Origin: JACQQW01 sp964520655
GTDB taxonomy: Bacteria > Omnitrophota > Gorgyraeia > Zapsychrales > Fredricksoniimonadaceae
Direction: 5' to 3'
Assembly: GCA_964520655.1 (NCBI GenBank)
Contig: CAZFNI010000001.1
Span: forward strand, 140,280-204,279
DNA length: 64,000 nucleotides
Below, in pieces: positions 26,343 through 34,746 of the stretch (positions within the stretch are counted from its first letter, which is position 1; every line of letters starts with the position of its first letter). The position numbers and the translations under genes are program-made. Under the pieces are notes generated by a model that saw only the letters and a program-made list of their open reading frames with translations, was not told the origin of the DNA and did not search any database.

Positions 26343-27959
26343 ATGAAAATACTGATCCGTATTGCTGTTGTACTCTTGGGTATAGGGTTTATCCTTATCC
26401 CGCTGGCGCTTTATGTGTTAATCCCAATGCAGGGCTCGAAAATTTTAAAGACACCTGTTAAAGTCCGTTCGGTGTACTTTAATCCTCTGACGCTGGATCT
26501 AAAGATCAACGGGCTTGCCATCCTGGACTCAAAACAACAGCCAGTTGTTGGGTTTCGTCAATTGGATGTGGATGTGAGTTTGTTTGATTTAGTGAAAGGT
26601 AAATATCGTGTCCAGAAAGTAGCTCTGGATGGGTTTAATCTCGCGGTGGTCATGCTCCCTGACGGGCATATTAATTTGCTGGATATCGTCAACAATGCCA
26701 TGGCAACGCAGACTACGCAGGCAAAGCAAACAAAAAAGCCTGCTGCCGCGCCCGCACCATCAAGCGGCAAGCCGCAAGACATTCCTTTGGTCGTTGTGGA
26801 TAAGATCATTGTTTCTGACGGGATGGTGACGTTCAAGGATCAAAGCATAACACCAAATTTTGCCACAAAACTTCACGGCATCAATGTCAACCTTAATGGT
26901 CTCTCAACGGATCCCACGGCCACGGCACACGTAGTTTTTAAGGCCAGACTGGATGAGAAGGGGGTTATTACTAACGAAGCTAGTATCAAGCCGTTGGCTG
27001 TGCCATTGTCGCTTGAAACTACCTTTGGTTTGAATTCGTACGCGTTGACCGTATTGTCCCCCTATGTCGGCAAGTACACTGGACGTGCGTTACAAGATGG
27101 AGGTTTTGATCTGCAGATGACCTATCGGATCAGCGACAATAAGCTTGCCGCCAGTCATAAGATATTGATCCAGCATTTCAAATTTGGGGAGAAAGTGGAG
27201 AGTAAAGACGCGCTGCATTTACCGTTTGGGCTGGCGATCGCGCTTTTGGAAGATCCTCAAGGAAAGATAAAGATCTCATTGCCGGTCAAGGGGGACATGA
27301 GTGATCCAAAATTCGAATATTGGCATTTGGTGGGTCAGGTGGTGTCCAATTTCTTTACCAAACTTGTCACCAAGCCGTTCATGTTCTTAGCATCGTTAGT
27401 CACGGGATCTGAGGAAAGTACGGATGAGTTGGCCAGCGTCAAGTTTACGCCGGGTCAGTTCGAGTTGACGATTCCCGAACAGGAGAAATTAAAAGTATTG
27501 TCGAAAAGCTTAATGGAACGCCCTAAGCTGCGCTTAAAGATCAATGGAAGTTTTGATCCTGATCTGGACTGGAAAGCCATTAAAGCGGAAATGTTCCATA
27601 AGGATTATACGCAGCTGCGAGAAGATTCCAAAAGAGCCGACACGATGATCTATCGTCAGCTGTATCAGCGTCGTTTCGGTATCCGTGCTCTGTGGCAGTT
27701 GGCCAGGAAATATAAAAAGGCGATCGGGGAATATAATGACCAGGATTTTGATCAGGAAATGAAAAAGCAGCTGATCGAGAATGCGCCTGCGGATAAAGGG
27801 GCCTTGGATGTCCTTGGGGCGGGCCGTGCTCAGGTGGTCTTTAATTATCTTCAAAGCCAGGGTTTTGATCCTTCAAGGTTGGAAATGGGCCAAAGTCAAC
27901 CGGTGATGGGAAGCATGGGGTTTGTGCCTTTAGAGTTCACTCTTACCGTTATCGAATAA
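26343..27959 (+). CDS. DUF748 (AsmA-like) envelope protein
   Basis: 538 residues from the ATG at 26343 (1 bp after the DUF1223 stop). An N-terminal membrane anchor (about 5-27) is followed by VRSVYFNPLTLDLKINGLAI, the opening typical of DUF748/AsmA-like proteins that span the envelope. An Ala/Pro/Gln/Lys-rich linker lies at about 130-150. The C-terminal part ends LGAGRAQVVFNYLQSQGFDP..FTLTVIE, an arrangement reminiscent of an OmpA-like end. AsmA-type proteins are implicated in lipid transport or outer-membrane assembly. Confidence 0.8.
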   Translation: MKILIRIAVVLLGIGFILIPLALYVLIPMQGSKILKTPVKVRSVYFNPLTLDLKINGLAILDSKQQPVVGFRQLDVDVSLFDLVKGKYRVQKVALDGFNLAVVMLPDGHINLLDIVNNAMATQTTQAKQTKKPAAAPAPSSGKPQDIPLVVVDKIIVSDGMVTFKDQSITPNFATKLHGINVNLNGLSTDPTATAHVVFKARLDEKGVITNEASIKPLAVPLSLETTFGLNSYALTVLSPYVGKYTGRALQDGGFDLQMTYRISDNKLAASHKILIQHFKFGEKVESKDALHLPFGLAIALLEDPQGKIKISLPVKGDMSDPKFEYWHLVGQVVSNFFTKLVTKPFMFLASLVTGSEESTDELASVKFTPGQFELTIPEQEKLKVLSKSLMERPKLRLKINGSFDPDLDWKAIKAEMFHKDYTQLREDSKRADTMIYRQLYQRRFGIRALWQLARKYKKAIGEYNDQDFDQEMKKQLIENAPADKGALDVLGAGRAQVVFNYLQSQGFDPSRLEMGQSQPVMGSMGFVPLEFTLTVIE

Positions 27960-28163
27960 TAAAAACGCAAGTTATTCCATATCAATAGTTTGCAGAATTA
28001 CCCATTGCTTGCAATCCTGCCTTTTATAGTGCATACTTTTTAGTAGAAGAAGCGTTTTCTTTAAAGTTTTCAAATAACAGCAATTTCTTTCTGGCAACTG
28101 GGAAAAGCTGATAAGGGATTTATCTTTTCAAGAGATATTCAATATGGTAAGATAAAGGCATCA

Positions 28164-29516
28164 ATGGCTGGTATTCTATTATTTTTATCCATTATTCTTA
28201 TCCCGTCATTATCTTTTGCCGCTATCAGTTTGAATGTCACACCAGCGGACGGCAGCAGCAGCTTGAAACTTGAGCAAGCGTACCTGGGGTTGGACAACAA
28301 AAAAGACGTTCGTATCCGTGTCACAGCAACGGATGGTAAAAGGTATCAAGTTTTTGCGCGAGTTCTCGATCCTATAGTAAATGAAAAAGGCGAAAGCCTC
28401 GATGTGCGATCCGTTTCTTTGGCAACGATGGCGAGTTCCAATACGTCAGGGACGCTTTATCTCCAGAATGAGAACCCATTGAGCATGGGGGAGCAGTTGA
28501 TCTACAGCTCTGGACAGAATGGGGAAAGCGACTCGTTTACCATCACGTATGCGTTATCGCCGCAAAATATCAGCAGCGGCGGCAATTATTCCGGCCGTCT
28601 GGTATTTACAGCCAGGTCTTCTGATGGCGCGGACAGTCAGGCAATGCTGGTGATAAATATCCAGTCATTAAGTCATTGGAAGGCTTCGGTGGTTGGCGGT
28701 AAGACATCAGACCGTATCATGGTCAATGATAGGGATGTGACGGAAAGAACAGCGGATTTTGTGAAGATCACTTTCTTTGGCAACGGCGGTCAGGATGTAC
28801 GTATATACCAGGAAGCGTCCGTTATACCGCAGAATGCCGAAGGGGCGGATCTGGGGCCGGACGGTTTGGTGTTCTACGCCGCGGGGCAAGGGGATGGGAT
28901 CAAGGCGCAGAATGTTTCAGTATTAAGCCCAAATCGTACCTTGGTTTACCAAGGGCATGAGCCTCAAGCGGAGATGCTTTTGTATTATCAGTTGAATCCG
29001 GCGGTATTATCCCGACAAGTGCCAGGGATGTACGCGGGTAGATTAAAGTTTACGGTAGAATCGGAACAAGGAACGCAGGATTTTAATATTGATGTGCAGT
29101 GTCAGATTCAACCGGTATTCACACTCGATGTTTCCGTACCAGGCAGCGGGATCAGTTTTGATAATGTGATCGCCAATAATCCGGCTCAAGAGAGGGAAGT
29201 AACGATCACGGTACACACCAATTTACACAAAGCGTACCAGGTCAGTCAGAATTTTCAGTCGTTGATGACCAATGAGAAAGGTCATCAGATCAGTAAAGAA
29301 TATTTCACTGTAAAAGTGGAATTGCCCCAGGGGGGCAGCGGCAGAACGAAATATCAGGATTTTCTGCCGGTAGAAACAGGAGAATACCCGATATTTGCAT
29401 CAAACAGTAAAGGTGATCCCGTAGTGTTCAAGGTTACCTATAAACTGCAAGGATATCAGGGGATGAGCGCGGGAAATTTTAATGCGCCTATCCAGTATTC
29501 TTTAAACCAAAACTAA
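28164..29516 (+). CDS. Exported three-domain beta-sandwich protein, candidate fibre tip/adhesin
   Basis: 450 residues. Signal peptide about 1-19 (ends SFAA). The rest looks like three strand-rich domains (about 20-170, 175-310, 320-450). The first and third are related to each other: YQVFARVLDP / YQVSQNFQSL, FTITYALSPQ / FKVTYKLQGY, and SGGNYSGRLVFT / SAGNFNAPIQYSL. It is first in an operon with a subunit-like, a chaperone-like and a barrel-like gene, and its size matches that of tip proteins of CFA/I-type fimbriae (about 360). AAAGG lies 6 bp upstream of the ATG. I do not recognise the family directly. Confidence 0.6.
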   Translation: MAGILLFLSIILIPSLSFAAISLNVTPADGSSSLKLEQAYLGLDNKKDVRIRVTATDGKRYQVFARVLDPIVNEKGESLDVRSVSLATMASSNTSGTLYLQNENPLSMGEQLIYSSGQNGESDSFTITYALSPQNISSGGNYSGRLVFTARSSDGADSQAMLVINIQSLSHWKASVVGGKTSDRIMVNDRDVTERTADFVKITFFGNGGQDVRIYQEASVIPQNAEGADLGPDGLVFYAAGQGDGIKAQNVSVLSPNRTLVYQGHEPQAEMLLYYQLNPAVLSRQVPGMYAGRLKFTVESEQGTQDFNIDVQCQIQPVFTLDVSVPGSGISFDNVIANNPAQEREVTITVHTNLHKAYQVSQNFQSLMTNEKGHQISKEYFTVKVELPQGGSGRTKYQDFLPVETGEYPIFASNSKGDPVVFKVTYKLQGYQGMSAGNFNAPIQYSLNQN

Positions 29517-29539
29517 CAAAATAACAAAGGGGGAGAGTA

Positions 29540-30148
29540 ATGAAGAGAGTCATCGGTTTATTTGTAGCAGGGGTTGTTTTACTGGCCCAGTCCGGTTATG
29601 CGGCAACAGTGTCATACACTGTGTCAGCGACCGTGCCAACGTCATCGGCTGTTTCGATTAACGCGTTTAGCGTTAACTCAACCAGTGGTGTTAGAACAGC
29701 GATCACGGGGACAGCATTAAGTTTTGATCCGCTAATCTACCAGCCTTCATTAGGTATCTATTTACCGGATCATTATTTCGTCGTTGAATCAGGTTTGACT
29801 TCAGGTGCCGGCAACCAGGACATCACGGTTGTTTACACGGAAGGTACGAATCCAAACAATCCGGGTCATGGTTTAGGTTGGAAATCAGTGGCGACATTCA
29901 ACAAGGTCACTGGTCCCACAACGGAAGTCACGTTGTCTGCCCATGGTAAGAAAATGCTCAAAGATCTGACCGCTGAACATATCACCGCGGCGGAGATCGG
30001 TACGAACTTGTTGAGAATGTACGTGGGCGTTGTTACCAAAGATCCGGCCGCAGTTCCGTTGGATCCGGCAGCAAGCGAAGTTATCAGCAACGCGGATCGC
30101 CAAGGCGCCTATAACGGCACATTGGTTGTCACCGCGACAGTTGTCTAA
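29540..30148 (+). CDS. Exported major-subunit-like protein of a surface fibre
   Basis: 202 residues. Signal peptide about 1-21 (ends GYAAT). The mature start VSYTVSATVPTSSAVSINAF is an alternating hydrophobic strand, like the donor strand of alpha-type fimbrial subunits, and the C-terminus ends AYNGTLVVTATVV, a common closing strand of such subunits. No cysteine is present. A strong GGGGGAG site precedes the ATG, the best in the operon, which fits a highly expressed subunit. Identity as a pilin-like subunit is inferred from size, ends and neighbours. Confidence 0.6.
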   Translation: MKRVIGLFVAGVVLLAQSGYAATVSYTVSATVPTSSAVSINAFSVNSTSGVRTAITGTALSFDPLIYQPSLGIYLPDHYFVVESGLTSGAGNQDITVVYTEGTNPNNPGHGLGWKSVATFNKVTGPTTEVTLSAHGKKMLKDLTAEHITAAEIGTNLLRMYVGVVTKDPAAVPLDPAASEVISNADRQGAYNGTLVVTATVV

Positions 30149-30175
30149 GGAAATACGTAACATAAGGCAGATGCA

Positions 30176-30976
30176 TTGAATAAAACAGTTATTTTCTTAG
30201 TTTTGGTGTTGGCATGCTTTTCCGGTAAGACGGCAATGGCGCAGCTTTTTCTCGAAGAGGGGAAGATCGTCACAGCTGTCGAACCGGGAGAGCGTGTCAA
30301 CAAATCGATTTATATTTCCAATACTTCTGACAAGCCGATCAATGTCAGGGCGTATTGGCAGGACTTTATGTATCAGCCGCCCTATGACGGGGTTAAAGCG
30401 TTTGTGCCTGAGGGTACGACCAAATTATCCGCATCCAAGATGATGACGTTCTCCCCGTTGGTTTTCCAATTGCCTGCCTTCGGCAAGCAAAAGATAGAGT
30501 ATTCTGTGAATGTGCCTTCAACCGCCAGGGGCGGCTATTATGGGGTTTTATTCTTTGAAAAAGCACCAGATCCTCTGCAGGCCAAGACGGGTTTAAGCAT
30601 TGTCACCAGGGTCGGTGCTTTATTTTTCCTGGAAACTAAGAACAAGTCCAAGAAATCTGAAGTGGCGGATGTTGTTGTCGCTACAGATAAAATAACCGGT
30701 GTTTTCAAAAACCAGGGGGATGTGATCTTGATCCCCCGCATGACTTACAACGTTTTCGATAAGGAGGGATTGGTCGCCGACCGCGGTGAATTAAAGAAAA
30801 TATATGTTCCCCCCGGCGCCTCCGCGAATTGGGAAATGGTCCTGCCTAAATTAAGCGCAGGAAAATTCTCTGTAGTACTAAACACGGATTTAGATGATGG
30901 GGACGTGATCGTCACTGAGATCAGCATTGATGTGGATACCGCAGGTCATCTGAAGATTGAAAACGTCAAGAATTGA
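30176..30976 (+). CDS. Periplasmic chaperone-like protein of the fibre operon
   Basis: 266 residues starting with TTG at 30176. Signal peptide about 1-22 (ends AMAQ). Two immunoglobulin-like halves are suggested: first with GERVNKSIYISNTSDKPINVRAY and RGGYYGVLFFEKAP, second with VFKNQGDVILIPRMTYNVFD and LKKIYVPPGAS. The stretch of an N-terminal edge strand, a solvent-facing FSPLVFQLPAFGKQKIEYSV, and a closing Ig half fits a fimbrial chaperone. It overlaps the large barrel gene by 4 bp (TTGA). The closest class is uncertain. Confidence 0.6.
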   Translation: MNKTVIFLVLVLACFSGKTAMAQLFLEEGKIVTAVEPGERVNKSIYISNTSDKPINVRAYWQDFMYQPPYDGVKAFVPEGTTKLSASKMMTFSPLVFQLPAFGKQKIEYSVNVPSTARGGYYGVLFFEKAPDPLQAKTGLSIVTRVGALFFLETKNKSKKSEVADVVVATDKITGVFKNQGDVILIPRMTYNVFDKEGLVADRGELKKIYVPPGASANWEMVLPKLSAGKFSVVLNTDLDDGDVIVTEISIDVDTAGHLKIENVKN

Positions 30977-33663
30977 AGAAGTCCTTCCAGCTGTTCTTCC
31001 TAATTTTTTTCTGTTGTTCTTGTGCTAATCTCTCCTGGGCTGAGTCGTATACGCCTCAGTCTCAGACATACCATGATGCTTATGTCTATTTTTTAAAGAA
31101 AGCCAGGGCGGCAACTGACCCTTTGAAGATCCTTAGATACGGAAAATTAGCGCGTTTGTACGCAGCTTCTTCGTCTGAAATTGATGCCGCTGAGGCGCTA
31201 TTAAAGCAGCAAAATACTCCCGTGTCACCGGTCACCTCTGCTGTGATCGTTGAACAGCCGGCAGCGAAAACGACTATTTCCAGTGGAATAAAAGCGCCAT
31301 TAACAGTGGAAAGTCAGCCGGTACGTTTGAAAGATATTTCTGATAAGCAGACCATAGAGATCCCATTTGGCCATAGTATTATCATTGAGCGGCAGGGGGT
31401 AAAGCGGTTCTTAGTCATCGATGAGGGGATCGTTGAGGTTAAACTTATCGAGCATGCTCAGGTGAAGATCACCGCTGTGAAGCGCGGCAGTACCTTTGTG
31501 CATATCTGGGATGAGAGCGGCCGCACCACCATTTACATCAAAACAAATTTTTTGCAGCAACCCTCTGAGACCCAGCAGAACCTAGCCCCTGTTTTAGTGG
31601 AACATAATCAGCCGTTTAAGTTCACCTATTCATCAGATTGGAGTGCTTATTATCAAGGCACTAAGCTGCCGCATTTAAGACGTCAGAATTTAAGTTTCTT
31701 ACAGAATCTATCCATGGACGGGCCGACGCCTTATGGTGAGGTGGATTCATATGTGACATTTAAGGGGTTTGATAATCATCGCGATATTCAAAGCTATACA
31801 CTGGGGGTTAGCCGTATTCCTGTGAAAGGGACAGATAATCTTAATCTGCGGCTGTTTGATGCTGCGCGGCATTTGTCTCCTTTAACACTGGCTGGAGCTC
31901 ATTTACGGGGTTTATTCGCGGATGTGGATGTTCTGGATAAGAGTTTGCGCTTTTCTTATAGTCATGGGCAGGTGCGTCCTGCTTTTGGGTTTTTGGGATT
32001 TGGGACTTCTAATAAGATACATTCCTATGTGGATGCCGCAAAAGTAACATTGCTCCCTCACATGAAGAATGGGCAGTATTCGATCAATGTGGCAACAGGT
32101 TATGGGGCGGATAGGGATCCGAGCGCCTCCAAGAGAGCATATTCTATTGAAGCCGAACAAAAGGTGGATAAAGTCACGCTAAATGGGGAGCTAGCTCGTA
32201 ATGATGATAAGCGCTCCGCGGTGACATCTGGGTTGCGGTATGATAATAACGGCTTTAGCACCAAATTAAATATGCGCGATATCAATAAGGATTATGCGAC
32301 GGTCTTGAATCCGGCATCGGCTCAAGGGGAGATCGGGGCGGCCTGGTCGACAAATATCTATAATGAGAAGTTCGACGCGCAAACATTGATCGACGTGTAC
32401 CGTAACCGGCTGTATTTTAATCCTAATGACCCAGAGGCTTTGAATATTGACTCCAGCGGCCATTTACATATGCCGATTAATTCTAAGATGTCGTCAGATG
32501 CGGGATTGTTCTACACGCATACGCCGGGAGAATTATCACCCCGGATGAATTTTGGCATAGACGATCGTTTATCTATTTCTATAGACACCTGGAACAAACG
32601 GCATGGAACGGTTTATGTTGGCGGGGCGTATCAACGCAGCCGCTATTCCAATTCACCAGCGTCCGCCTTTGACCGGTTGACAGCGATCGTCGGCGCCTCT
32701 ATGCCCCTGACAGAGAGATTATCCATTCATAGTAAATATGAATTTTCCTGGGTGGATGAACCGTTTACAGGAAATGGGTATAACCCGGCGGTATTTAATG
32801 CGGGGCTTAATTATTATCATCAACTGACGACGCGCCTGCGCGGTACCTGGGACATGAATTACCGCAGGGAACAGGGAGTTGGGGGGAGTAATAGTTTTCT
32901 CGCTGGTGAAGATAGCTTGGATGGGAGCATGGGCTTATCGTATAGCCCAGCAACAGATGTGAATATTTTTGCCGATTCGCGATTACGCCGTGTATGGCCT
33001 AAATCGACTGATATAGCGGCCTACTATGCGTTGGATGTCCGGTTTGGATTGCGAATGATGTTTGGCGGAAAGGTGTATTTTGATCCGCAAGGCACCGTGC
33101 GCGGCAGCGTATTCGATGATGTGAATATGAACGGTGTCAGGGAACAGGGCGAGGCGGGTCTGCCGCATGTGAAGGTGAAGGTGGGCGACAAAGAAGTGAC
33201 AACAGATGAAAAGGGCTATTTTAGGAAGCCTTATCGTGCCAAAGCGGTGGTGGTGTCTCCTCAGGCGGATAGTATCCCGGCAGGGTATGTCTTATCGACT
33301 AAAGAATCATTGCGTGTGCCGATCGTTTTGGGTAGTGACTCTGAAGTCAATTTCGGATATAGTTCGCATTCATCCGTGTATGGTATTGTGTATGTGGATA
33401 AGAATGCCAATGGCCAGCCGGATATGGGGGATCAATTCATTTCTAAAGTCAAGGTGACGCTGGATGGTCAGGATCAATACACAGATAATAACGGTGCGTA
33501 TTATTTCCGCAATGTGGCTGTTGGACGGCACCATGTGGCATTAGATCTGAATACGGTTTCTATCGAATTTGTGCCTGTGAAGAAAGTGAAAGATGATTTT
33601 GAGGTTGGCCGCGGTGCTTCCTATGTGATGCATTTCCCCATGAGGATCAAGGAACAACAATAG
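30973..33663 (+). CDS. Large outer-membrane barrel protein with CpaC-like N-domain and two C-terminal SdrD/CNA-B-like domains (usher-like)
   Basis: 896 residues, TTG start overlapping the chaperone-like stop. Signal peptide about 1-23. Residues about 118-190 (VIDEGIVEVKLIEHAQVKITAVKR and GSTFVHIWDESGRTTIYI) resemble the N-terminal domain of CpaC/secretin-type pilus proteins. About 210-700 is rich in alternating strands with periodic aromatic residues, as in a beta-barrel. The end has two domains of the FDDVNMNGVREQGEAGLPHV and VDKNANGQPDMGDQFISKV type, similar to SdrD B/CNA-B folds. In this operon it is the natural candidate for the outer-membrane platform. No secretin core is seen. Confidence 0.6.
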   Translation: MKKSFQLFFLIFFCCSCANLSWAESYTPQSQTYHDAYVYFLKKARAATDPLKILRYGKLARLYAASSSEIDAAEALLKQQNTPVSPVTSAVIVEQPAAKTTISSGIKAPLTVESQPVRLKDISDKQTIEIPFGHSIIIERQGVKRFLVIDEGIVEVKLIEHAQVKITAVKRGSTFVHIWDESGRTTIYIKTNFLQQPSETQQNLAPVLVEHNQPFKFTYSSDWSAYYQGTKLPHLRRQNLSFLQNLSMDGPTPYGEVDSYVTFKGFDNHRDIQSYTLGVSRIPVKGTDNLNLRLFDAARHLSPLTLAGAHLRGLFADVDVLDKSLRFSYSHGQVRPAFGFLGFGTSNKIHSYVDAAKVTLLPHMKNGQYSINVATGYGADRDPSASKRAYSIEAEQKVDKVTLNGELARNDDKRSAVTSGLRYDNNGFSTKLNMRDINKDYATVLNPASAQGEIGAAWSTNIYNEKFDAQTLIDVYRNRLYFNPNDPEALNIDSSGHLHMPINSKMSSDAGLFYTHTPGELSPRMNFGIDDRLSISIDTWNKRHGTVYVGGAYQRSRYSNSPASAFDRLTAIVGASMPLTERLSIHSKYEFSWVDEPFTGNGYNPAVFNAGLNYYHQLTTRLRGTWDMNYRREQGVGGSNSFLAGEDSLDGSMGLSYSPATDVNIFADSRLRRVWPKSTDIAAYYALDVRFGLRMMFGGKVYFDPQGTVRGSVFDDVNMNGVREQGEAGLPHVKVKVGDKEVTTDEKGYFRKPYRAKAVVVSPQADSIPAGYVLSTKESLRVPIVLGSDSEVNFGYSSHSSVYGIVYVDKNANGQPDMGDQFISKVKVTLDGQDQYTDNNGAYYFRNVAVGRHHVALDLNTVSIEFVPVKKVKDDFEVGRGASYVMHFPMRIKEQQ

Positions 33664-33877
33664 ACTGGATCTTAACGAGTTGGCCCATGCGAACCTCATG
33701 CTGGGCTGAGGTGATCTGTTCTTTTGAGGCTGCTGCAGGTTTGGCTTCCTCCATAACGTGGGGAGGAATGGTTAAACTGACAACGTAAGATTTTGTTTCG
33801 CTTTGAGCGGCAATAGAATTTGAGGCTGATATCAGAAGGGTGAGGATTAAGATGCTAAGACGACTTGCGTGGTGCAT
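33647..33877 (-). CDS. Small exported protein with donor-strand-like start, under c-di-GMP riboswitch
   Basis: 76 residues from the ATG at 33877, which has GGAGAG (33887-33882) at good spacing; an ATG at 33889 lacks a site. Signal peptide about 1-22 (ends SIAAQ). The mature start KSYVVSLTIPPHVMEE closely resembles the mature start of the fibre subunit at 29540 (VSYTVSATVPTSSAV). The remainder is Ala/Glu/Gln-rich, ending VRMGQLVKIQSIVVP. The gene is convergent with, and overlaps by 17 bp, the barrel gene. Its leader is a c-di-GMP-I riboswitch, which argues that this short frame is real. Confidence 0.7.
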   Translation of the reverse strand: MHHASRLSILILTLLISASNSIAAQSETKSYVVSLTIPPHVMEEAKPAAASKEQITSAQHEVRMGQLVKIQSIVVP

Positions 33878-33892
33878 TGCGCTCTCCATGGT

Positions 33893-33968
33893 GGCCAGAC
33901 AACCCTGGTCCTTTCGGACTTTAGGTTCACGGCTTTGCGTCCCTGGATTTCTCCAAGTTTGCCTTTTT
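33893..33968 (-). ncRNA. Cyclic di-GMP-I (GEMM) riboswitch
   Basis: Read on the minus strand it contains every hallmark of class I: GGCAAAC (from 33964), a stem closed by a GAAA tetraloop (33954-33945), the conserved GGGACGCAAAGCC (33943-33931), CCTAAA (33925-33920) and a second stem with a GAAA loop, GTCCGAAAGGAC (33919-33908), then GGGTTGTCTGG. The start codon of the small exported protein lies 16 bp downstream, close to its Shine-Dalgarno, so control of translation is more likely than termination; no terminator hairpin with T-run is seen. Confidence 0.92.
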
Positions 33969-34056
33969 CAGTAAAGAACGATATTTTGATACAATAAGAA
34001 TATAGCATGTGTATAATAGATGTGCAAATATATAATATATTGATAATAAAGGACTT

Positions 34057-34746
34057 ATGAATATACCAAAGAAATATCAGCCCAAAGGTTTCATGATCAT
34101 CTACGAGGATAAAGATATTATCGTGGGTAATAAATCCGCGGGTGCATTAAGCGTGGCGGCGCTCTGGAACAGGGAGGATACGATACACCAGGCCTTGAAT
34201 TGGTATGTGCGCAAAGGTCAGGTGAAATCCCGTAAGTGTGTTTATGTGGTGCATCGTTTGGATCAGGATACAACAGGGGTTATGGTGTACGCGAAAACGC
34301 CCCAGGCGCAGGCATTCTTAAAAGAAAACTGGCCTAACACGGTGAAATACTACTACGCGATCGTGCAGGGCAATATCCAGAAAAAAAGTGGGACGTTTTC
34401 CAGTTACTTGAAAGAGGATGATGATTATGTGGTGCATTCAACAAAGGACCGTAAAGAGGGAAAGTTCGCGCGGACCGATTATGATGTATTAAAAGAGAAT
34501 GCGAAGTTCACACTCGTGAAGGTTCATTTGCTGACAGGCAAAAAGAATCAGATCCGGGTACATTTTGCGGAGAACGGTCATCCAGTAGTGGGGGATGATA
34601 AATACGGACCCAAGGTTTCCCGGCAAAAACATATGATGCTGCACGCGCATTATATTTCATTCTTACATCCATTTACTCGCAAGACTGTAGAGTTTAAGGC
34701 GGAGGTTCCGCAGTATTTCAAAGATACGATCCCTTATGCATATTGA
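34057..34746 (+). CDS. RluA-type pseudouridine synthase
   Basis: 229 residues. The catalytic stretch YVVHRLDQDTTGVMVYAK carries the aspartate used to isomerise uridine in RNA (HRLDxxTSG motif). The N-terminus IIYEDKDIIVGNKSAG and the segment LLTGKKNQIRVHFAENGHPVVGDDKYG are typical of RluA/RsuA-family enzymes. No S4 domain is present, so it is the short form. Target (23S rRNA or tRNA) cannot be told. Its stop overlaps, tail to tail by 13 bp, the flavoprotein gene on the other strand. Confidence 0.92.
   Translation: MNIPKKYQPKGFMIIYEDKDIIVGNKSAGALSVAALWNREDTIHQALNWYVRKGQVKSRKCVYVVHRLDQDTTGVMVYAKTPQAQAFLKENWPNTVKYYYAIVQGNIQKKSGTFSSYLKEDDDYVVHSTKDRKEGKFARTDYDVLKENAKFTLVKVHLLTGKKNQIRVHFAENGHPVVGDDKYGPKVSRQKHMMLHAHYISFLHPFTRKTVEFKAEVPQYFKDTIPYAY

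Noticed and set aside
30973..33663. Large barrel gene as a classical secretin (GspD/PilQ)
   Set aside because: Only the N-terminal domain recalls pilus/secretin proteins; the conserved secretin core was not found.
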